Positions 14,598 to 19,532 of a stretch of 19,532 bases of DNA are shown here, one piece after another. The stretch comes from CAZWHE01 sp964633825 (GTDB lineage Bacteria; Planctomycetota; B15-G4; CAYZWU01). Each line of letters opens with the position of its first letter. The stretch's first letter is position 1. Position numbers and translations under genes: made by a program. A model generated the notes under the pieces. The model made no database searches. It was not told the origin of the DNA and saw nothing but the letters and a program-made list of their open reading frames with translations. Where the stretch lies: contig CAZWHE010000068.1 in NCBI GenBank assembly GCA_964633825.1, positions 1 to 19,532 on the forward strand. Reading direction: 5' to 3'.

Positions 14598-16452
14598 ACC
14601 GGACGCGCGCGGCATGGAGGTTCCGGCGCGCCAGCTCGTAATCGGGATCGATGCGGAGCGCTCGTTCGAAAGCAGAAGCGGCTTTCTCGAATTCGCCCCG
14701 CCCGAGATGGATCATGCCGAGGTTGTTGTGGGCCGGCGCGTAATCGGGATAGAGCCGGATGACTTTCTCGAACAGCGGGACCGCGCGATCGGGCTCGCCC
14801 CGGCTTACAAAAATGTTGGCCATATTGAAATGGGCCTCGAGCATGTTCGGGTCGAATCGCAGGGCTTGTTCATACCTGTAAATCGCCCGATCCGGCTCGC
14901 CGCGGATGGTGTGTAAAACGCCGAGGTTCATGTGAGCTTCGACGTAACCGCCGCGCAGGTCGAAGGCCCGGCGGAAGTGATTCTCGGCCTCGTCGAGCAT
15001 GTTCTGCTCGAGCAGCACCGTTCCCAGGTTGTTGTGGGCTTCGGGATAATCGGGTTTGATGCGCATCGATTCCCGAAAATGTTCGGCGGCCTGCGGCAGA
15101 TTTCCGCCCGCTTTCATCGTCATTCCGAGGTTGTTGTGCACGAACCAGTTGTCGGCCGTCACCGCCAGGGCCTGCCCGTAGAGGGCCCTGTCGTCCTTCC
15201 AGGTTCGGACCTGGGAACGGGCCGTTATACCGCATGCGGCAACGGCACATAGGGACAGCAATGTACAAATAACGCGCCGGGTCCGGCCGGCCGCGGCTGC
15301 TTCCTTCAAAAAGAAAGCGACCATGACGGCGATTCCGATGGAAGGAATGTAGGTGTAACGATCGGCCCAGGCCTGCTCACCCACCTGCACGAGCCCGAGA
15401 ACGGGCACGAGCGTCCCCAGGAACCAGAGCCACCCCACGCCCAGCCACTGCCGCCGGGACCCGGACCGCAGAGCGTACAGGGCGGCCAGCGTCGCCGCCG
15501 CCAGCAAGAGGACGGCGAGAAAAACGAGCGGCGCGGACAGGGACGCGCCGGGTCGGGCCAGGAGAGCCGGGTGAGGATAAAAGCAGGCCAGGTCGTCGGG
15601 CCAGATTGTTTTCCGCAGGTAGGTGATGTAAGCGATGGGCGCATTGACGAGGCGCCAGCCGAGGGGGACGGTTGAAAAGGTTTTCACCGCCCCCCCGTGG
15701 CTCTGGGCGATCAGGGTGATCACCACGGAGCCGAGCGAGAGCGCCAGCAGGAGCGCTTTTTCCTTCATAAGCCGCAGCAGCGCGCCCGGCGTGATCCCCT
15801 CGGACATGCGGCGCAGGGGCCACACGTCGAGGAGAAGGAGCGCGAAAGGGAGGGTGACGAGCATCGGCTTGGCGGCCAGGCCCAGGGCCATCGCCCCGGC
15901 CGTGAGCCCCCATCGCACGATTCCGGGTTTTCGTGCATAGAGAGTGTAGGCGAAGAGGGTAAGCATCCAGAAGAAGGCGGAAAGCACGTCCTTGCGCTCG
16001 GACACCCAGGCCACCGATTCAACGCGCAAAGGATGAAGCGCAAAGAGGGCGGCGGCGAGGGCGCTCGCCCAGAGCGAGCCCGTCATGCGCCCCAGCAAGA
16101 GAAAGAGGAGCACGGCGCTTGCCGCGTGCAGGGCGACGTTGACGAGCAGGTGGCGGCCGGCGTCGAGGCCGAACAACTCGACATCGAGCATGTGCGACCA
16201 CCAGGTGAGGGGGTGCCAGTTCGCTTCCCGCGTTCCCGTCAGCGCCCAGAGGAAGCTGTCGCGGCTGAGGCCCTGGTTGACCTTGTCGTTGCCGATCACA
16301 TAGCCCAGGTCGTCGAGGCTCACGAAATCGTGCCCTGCCACGGGCACGTAGACGGCCAGGACGGCGACGGCCAGGGCGAAAGCCGCGATAAAGGCGACAC
16401 GCCCCGGCAGCGGTTCGGGTTGGGCGGGATCGTTCTTCGAAGCCCCGTTCAT
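14596..16452 (-). CDS. Membrane glycosyltransferase-like protein with TPRs (TMTC/PMT type)
   Basis: The 618-residue protein has about ten transmembrane helices (first at 19-38) followed from about residue 430 by a series of TPR units (for example NWFVHNNLGMTMKAGGNLPQA and four to five more to the end). Family landmarks are the acidic pair Asp47-Asp48 in the first extracytoplasmic loop (HDFVSLDDLGYV), HPLRVESVAWVSERKDVLS, and ADRYTYIPSIGI. This architecture matches the large bacterial group related to eukaryotic TMTC O-mannosyltransferases and PMT/GT-C enzymes, expected to move sugar from a lipid carrier to proteins outside the cytoplasm; the sugar and target are unknown. The ribosome-binding site is poor. 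The start is ATG 16452, 126 bp from the sigma-factor gene, which reads the same way. Confidence 0.82.
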   Translation of the reverse strand: MNGASKNDPAQPEPLPGRVAFIAAFALAVAVLAVYVPVAGHDFVSLDDLGYVIGNDKVNQGLSRDSFLWALTGTREANWHPLTWWSHMLDVELFGLDAGRHLLVNVALHAASAVLLFLLLGRMTGSLWASALAAALFALHPLRVESVAWVSERKDVLSAFFWMLTLFAYTLYARKPGIVRWGLTAGAMALGLAAKPMLVTLPFALLLLDVWPLRRMSEGITPGALLRLMKEKALLLALSLGSVVITLIAQSHGGAVKTFSTVPLGWRLVNAPIAYITYLRKTIWPDDLACFYPHPALLARPGASLSAPLVFLAVLLLAAATLAALYALRSGSRRQWLGVGWLWFLGTLVPVLGLVQVGEQAWADRYTYIPSIGIAVMVAFFLKEAAAAGRTRRVICTLLSLCAVAACGITARSQVRTWKDDRALYGQALAVTADNWFVHNNLGMTMKAGGNLPQAAEHFRESMRIKPDYPEAHNNLGTVLLEQNMLDEAENHFRRAFDLRGGYVEAHMNLGVLHTIRGEPDRAIYRYEQALRFDPNMLEAHFNMANIFVSRGEPDRAVPLFEKVIRLYPDYAPAHNNLGMIHLGRGEFEKAASAFERALRIDPDYELARRNLHAARVR

Positions 16453-16578
16453 TCTCGGATTGTATGAGGAAAAGCCGCGGCAGCGAAAAAGAAAAACCTA
16501 TCCGAAGGGATCGGCCGGCTTCTACAACGATTTTACCCGGGCCGGCAGGAAAGGATTCCGGCCGTTGTCTCGATACGA

Positions 16579-17184
16579 TCAGGCGGCATTGAACCGATTC
16601 TCCTTCATCTCCTCAAAGAGCCAGACCTTGGCGAATTCCCAGTCCTGCCTGACCGTTGCCCTGGACACTTTCAGGACGTCGGCAGTCTCCTTGTGGGTCA
16701 GCCCCGCAAAAAAGCGCAGCTCGACAACGCGGCAGATCCGTTCGGCCCCGTTCTGTTTTCCCAGCTTATCCAGGGCTTTGTCCAGCTCCTCCAGGTCCGC
16801 GAACCGGTCCTCGAACCGACCCGACACACGCCCCACTTCTCCCAGCTCATCGAGAGAAACCGGGCGCCGGCCGCCGCCCCGCTTAACCGCCCTTCGGCTT
16901 CGGGCTTCGCTCACGAGGATGCGGCGCATGGCCCTGGCCGCGACCCTGTAGAAGTGCTCGCGGTTCCGCCATCGGCCGTCGCTGCTTTTGGCAAGACGCA
17001 TATACGTCTCGTGGATCAGCGCCGTGGTCTGCAGGATGTGGCCGGGCCCTTCGCGGCGCATGGCCGAATGGGCCAACGAATGAAGCTCCCTGTACAACAC
17101 CGTAAAGAGCTCCTGATTGGAGTCCCCGCCTCGGGGTGACAGGGCTTCGAGTAAGCTCGTTGCTTCTGTTGTTGCGTATTGCAT
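16579..17184 (-). CDS. ECF-type RNA polymerase sigma factor (Sig-70_X6-like)
   Basis: The 201-residue protein contains sigma region 2 (LYRELHSLAHSAMRREGPGH...LIHETYMRLAKS, about 29-66, then HFYRVAARAMRRILVSEARS) and region 4 with a helix-turn-helix (LTHKETADVLKVSRATVRQDW, about 160-185). The phrase 'RREGPGHILQTTALIHETY' is characteristic of the ECF group often named Sig-70_X6, abundant in Planctomycetes and Acidobacteria. No anti-sigma gene is adjacent; this group commonly lacks one and is often next to serine/threonine kinases, none of which is visible here. AGGTG lies 7 bases before ATG 17184. It reads toward the glycosyltransferase gene 126 bp downstream and may be co-transcribed with it. 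Confidence 0.88.
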   Translation of the reverse strand: MQYATTEATSLLEALSPRGGDSNQELFTVLYRELHSLAHSAMRREGPGHILQTTALIHETYMRLAKSSDGRWRNREHFYRVAARAMRRILVSEARSRRAVKRGGGRRPVSLDELGEVGRVSGRFEDRFADLEELDKALDKLGKQNGAERICRVVELRFFAGLTHKETADVLKVSRATVRQDWEFAKVWLFEEMKENRFNAA

Positions 17185-17490
17185 CGATTGACACCTTTTA
17201 GAAATCTTCTCAGCAAACCGCCTTAACTAGCTATTGCCAATAATGTTATGAAATCACCAGCAAATTGAATCACTCGAAAGAGAGACTGACCTGACTTTTT
17301 CAACGGGCTTCTGTTAAAGATGTGAACGACATTCCCGGCCCGCCTTTTCAGGAATTTTTCTTTTTTTTTTCGGGCCCGTTCCCTTCACACGCTTCATCCC
17401 GGATGCCTTTCCAAAAACTTTGGAAAAAAATGCCGGCCCCGATAGCACCTCCACCCCTTTTTTGCGCTTCGAAGTGCATTGACGGCGCAA

Positions 17491-17556
17491 GCGCACATGG
17501 AAGTGCGAGCGCACACGGAAGTGCGAGCGCGCACGAAAGTGCAAACGCACTTTGAA
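17491..17556. repeat. 18-bp tandem repeat, about 3.6 copies
   Basis: Three units run head to tail: GCGCACATGGAAGTGCGA (17491-17508), GCGCACACGGAAGTGCGA (17509-17526) and GCGCGCACGAAAGTGCAA (17527-17544), followed by a partial ACGCACTTTGAA (17545-17556). A degenerate relative, GCGCTTCGAAGTGCATT, lies at 17464-17480. Each junction forms the dyad GTGC-N4-GCAC. It lies 60-125 bp upstream of the ATG of the secreted protein. Confidence 0.8.
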
Positions 17557-17570
17557 ATCCCTTTTTCAGA

Positions 17571-17593
17571 GGAACATCTCGAAGGAGTGTTCC
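17571..17593 (+). promoter_or_regulatory. Leader hairpin before the secreted protein gene
   Basis: GGAACA pairs with TGTTCC and, after one bulged T, CTC pairs with GAG around a GAAG tetraloop: nine base pairs. It ends about 10 bases before the ribosome-binding site GGAGG (17605-17609). It could stabilise the mRNA 5' end or be a protein-binding dyad on DNA; no T tract follows, so it is not a terminator. Confidence 0.45.
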
Positions 17594-17615
17594 CCCCATC
17601 GATTGGAGGTTTGTC

Positions 17616-19532
17616 ATGAAGTATTCAGTCATCATCATTCTTTTTCTCCTGGCGATTTCATTCTCGACCATTGCCGATAATCCGGACGGATTTCCGGCAA
17701 AGCATGAAATGGCCACGCCCGCAGTGGTTGAAGAGACCGCACCCGCCGCGTCTCACAACTGCGACATGGCGGCCGTGATCACGAGGTACGGCGATCTGGT
17801 CGCCGAGGTGCCGCAGGGTCCATTGGCATTCGACGATCCCGATGATTTCTTCTACGATTTCACTATCGAGCGGTCGACCTTCGCTCTCAATGACGACGGA
17901 TACGGCGTCATCTACTCGAAAGACGGGGAAACAACGATCCCGGCCGACCAGAAATATTACTACCCCGATCCCTACGAGGGGGAATTGGACCCCAAAAAGC
18001 TCGATGATGCGCACGCCGCCATCATGGATCCCGCCAACGAAGCGGTTCTCGTCATGGCCCACACTCGCAACGGCACCGGAGGCGACGGGAATCATCCCTT
18101 CACCTTCGAGTGGGAAGACCGGACCTACTCGTTGATGCATAACGGCAGTATCACCGGCACGGTAAAAAACGCCATGCATAACGACCTCTACTACAATACG
18201 GGAGGGCTTGATGGCGAATGGTTCGTCGATCATCCTTCGAACTGGGTCGATCCGGCCCTCACCTGGCAATGCTCGGAATTCATCGACAGCGAGATCCTTT
18301 TTCACTGGATAATGAAAAACGTGATCGCCAAGAACGGTTCGATCCCGGCCGGGCTTTACGCGGCCCTGACGGCCGAGATCGACGACGGCCAAGGGGGCGT
18401 CATAGACCTCCATACCGAGTTCACCGACAACTGGACTTCCAACAAGATCAACTTCGTTTTCTCCGACAGCGAAGCACTCTATGTCTTCCGCAACACGAAC
18501 ATTAACGCGGGCAGTCATATGCTCTCCTATATGGTCCACACCGATGAAGGCTTTGTCAGCGTCAAGACCCAGGACGAGCAGGGAAGAACCCAAATCGGAC
18601 AATACACTCTTGTTTACATCCCCCGGGACGCGGCACCTGCCGAGATAAAACTGTTCGATGAATACGGACAGGTCAAATACGTGGACGTGGCCAACATGGG
18701 CGGTCCCTGGGATGGCACGGCGCAGAATCCTTTTCGCACCATCCAGGAAGGAATTGACAACGCGGCGAACGGAATGGTCGTGCTCGTGAGTGAGGGAACC
18801 TACATGGAGAACGTCAGCTTCCAGCGAGACGACCTGACAGCGGCGGCCGTCACGGTGAGAAGCGATGAAGACGGCGACCCAAAGACCTACGACATCTTTC
18901 CCGAAATGACGCTCATCAACGGCGGCCATGCCGGAAGCGCGGTGACCTTCGACAGCGAGCAGGGGAAGTACTCGGTGCTGGACGGCTTTTCCGTCACGGC
19001 GGGTGAGGCCGATTACGGCGGCGGGATCTACTGCGGCAGTTACAGCTCACCGACAATAAGAAACAACACGATCTTCGGAAACACGACCACCACGGGATAC
19101 AAGTGCGGCGGCGGGATCTACTGCTACAACTACTCCTCGCCCCTGATCGAGAACAACACGATCTTGAGCAACCAGGCGGACGAGAAGGGGGGCGGGATCT
19201 GCTGCTGGAAGGGTTCGCGGGCCGTCATCAAGAACAACAACATCTGGTGGAACTCGGCCACCTACTGGGGAGGCGGAATCTACTGCCACTACTGTTCCCC
19301 GACCGTCACGAACAACACCCTCTACGACAACACGGCCTATCCAGGCTGGGGCGGCGGTGGGATCTACTGCTGGCACTCCTCGCCGACGATCACCAACTCG
19401 ATCTTCTGGCACAACACCGACGAGGAGATCATCCCGAACGTGGGAAACCCCGTGGTCACCTACTGCAATGTGGAGAACGGCACGGGCCAGCCCTGGTTCG
19501 GAACGGGCTGCATCGACACGGACCCGCTCTTC
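17616..19532 (+). CDS. Secreted class II glutamine-amidotransferase-like domain fused to beta-helix (3' end beyond window)
   Basis: 639 codons are visible and the frame is open at the right edge. TTGGAGG (17603-17609) precedes ATG 17616. Residues 1-20 are a signal peptide (MKYSVIIILFLLAISFSTIA). Residues ~49-350 look like a class II (Ntn) glutamine amidotransferase of the GATase_4/YafJ kind: candidate nucleophile Cys49 (HNCDMAAVI), DDGYGV at 93-98, AHTRNGTGGDGNHPF at 148-162 and LMHNGSITG at 173-181. If Cys49 is the nucleophile it must be exposed by propeptide cleavage. From about 375 there is a DUF1565-like entry (NPFRTIQEGIDNA, LVSEGTY), then from 467 right-handed beta-helix coils repeating GGGIYC...SSPTIxNNTI, ending with a CIDTDPLF motif. 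Cysteine is unusually frequent in the coils. The enzyme assignment is by motif only; it is probably extracellular or surface-attached. Confidence 0.78.
   Translation, partial: MKYSVIIILFLLAISFSTIADNPDGFPAKHEMATPAVVEETAPAASHNCDMAAVITRYGDLVAEVPQGPLAFDDPDDFFYDFTIERSTFALNDDGYGVIYSKDGETTIPADQKYYYPDPYEGELDPKKLDDAHAAIMDPANEAVLVMAHTRNGTGGDGNHPFTFEWEDRTYSLMHNGSITGTVKNAMHNDLYYNTGGLDGEWFVDHPSNWVDPALTWQCSEFIDSEILFHWIMKNVIAKNGSIPAGLYAALTAEIDDGQGGVIDLHTEFTDNWTSNKINFVFSDSEALYVFRNTNINAGSHMLSYMVHTDEGFVSVKTQDEQGRTQIGQYTLVYIPRDAAPAEIKLFDEYGQVKYVDVANMGGPWDGTAQNPFRTIQEGIDNAANGMVVLVSEGTYMENVSFQRDDLTAAAVTVRSDEDGDPKTYDIFPEMTLINGGHAGSAVTFDSEQGKYSVLDGFSVTAGEADYGGGIYCGSYSSPTIRNNTIFGNTTTTGYKCGGGIYCYNYSSPLIENNTILSNQADEKGGGICCWKGSRAVIKNNNIWWNSATYWGGGIYCHYCSPTVTNNTLYDNTAYPGWGGGGIYCWHSSPTITNSIFWHNTDEEIIPNVGNPVVTYCNVENGTGQPWFGTGCIDTDPLF

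Larger units (their letters stand above)
17185..17615. other. 431-bp non-coding region between divergent genes
   Basis: This lies between the starts of the ECF sigma gene (-) and the secreted beta-helix protein (+). It holds a T10 run (17361-17370) flanked by CGGCCCG/CGGGCCCG-like arms, an 18-bp tandem repeat (17491-17556) and a leader hairpin (17571-17593). Short open frames across the repeats encode only low-complexity HFRVRS- or ASAHGS-type peptides and are not credible genes. I see no convincing sigma-70 promoter. Confidence 0.6.

Noticed and set aside
17336..17378. T10 tract with CGGCCCG/CGGGCCCG flanks as an intrinsic terminator
   Set aside because: The T run lies in the loop rather than after the stem and no gene ends here.
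17314..17555. Small frames on both strands across the 18-bp repeats (HFRVRS- or ASAHGS-like peptides)
   Set aside because: Peptides simply translate the tandem repeat; no ribosome-binding site or homology to a known repeat protein.
17658..18929. 423-codon minus-strand frame opposite the secreted amidotransferase-like protein
   Set aside because: The plus-strand frame has a good ribosome-binding site, signal peptide, Ntn motifs and beta-helix repeats; the minus frame is its complement and lacks motifs.
1..19532. tRNA, rRNA, CRISPR array, insertion sequence or attachment site
   Set aside because: No cloverleaf, rRNA-like segment, regular repeat-spacer pattern, transposase or integrase was found by eye; small structured RNAs could have been missed without a covariance search.

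Overview
The window looks like a chromosomal segment of a GC-rich bacterium (roughly 55-60 % GC by eye, with one clearly AT-rich patch near 12.3-13.4 kb). Marker content points away from the common model phyla. There is an extracytoplasmic-function (ECF) sigma factor of the kind frequent in Planctomycetes and Acidobacteria, a multi-pass membrane glycosyltransferase carrying TPR repeats, a secreted gluzincin protease with TPRs, and a huge secreted beta-helix protein. Such sets are typical of Planctomycetes, Acidobacteria and candidate phyla of the FCB type. I cannot assign a phylum from sequence alone. No rRNA, tRNA, CRISPR array or recognisable insertion sequence was seen.

Layout. (1) Positions 1-5425, minus strand: the possible start of a gene leaving at the left edge; an aspartoacylase/succinylglutamate-desuccinylase-like zinc hydrolase overlapping by 4 bp a GCS2-type carboxylate-amine ligase fused to two CBS domains; and a secreted HExxH protease with TPRs. 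(2) Positions 5593-12298, plus strand: ferredoxin-NADP reductase, a PerR-type regulator with a perfect 7-1-7 operator at its own start, ferritin, 2-Cys peroxiredoxin, the three-gene NAD(P) transhydrogenase (pntAA, pntAB, pntB), and two tandem rubrerythrin-like diiron proteins. This reads as one peroxide/iron/NADPH module. PerR senses peroxide, ferritin sequesters iron, peroxiredoxin and the rubrerythrin-like proteins remove peroxide, and Fpr and transhydrogenase balance the NADPH and ferredoxin pools that feed them. (3) Positions 12363-13214, minus strand: an AT-rich gene for an exported HExxH metallopeptidase interrupted by one in-frame TAG. (4) Positions 13405-17184: a GNAT acetyltransferase (+), then a tandem ACT-domain protein, a TPR glycosyltransferase and an ECF sigma factor (all -). 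(5) Positions 17185-17615: a non-coding leader with 18-bp tandem repeats and a hairpin. (6) 17616 to the right edge, plus strand: the first 639 codons of a secreted protein joining a class II glutamine-amidotransferase-like Ntn domain to a right-handed parallel beta-helix.

Most notable: the secreted amidotransferase-like/beta-helix fusion; the absence of any stop codon between peroxiredoxin and pntAA across A11 and C13 homopolymers and a long hairpin, such that a one-base slip would fuse the two proteins; the single amber codon between the two halves of the metallopeptidase active site; and the ligase-CBS/zinc-hydrolase gene pair, which could make and break an unknown amide-linked metabolite.
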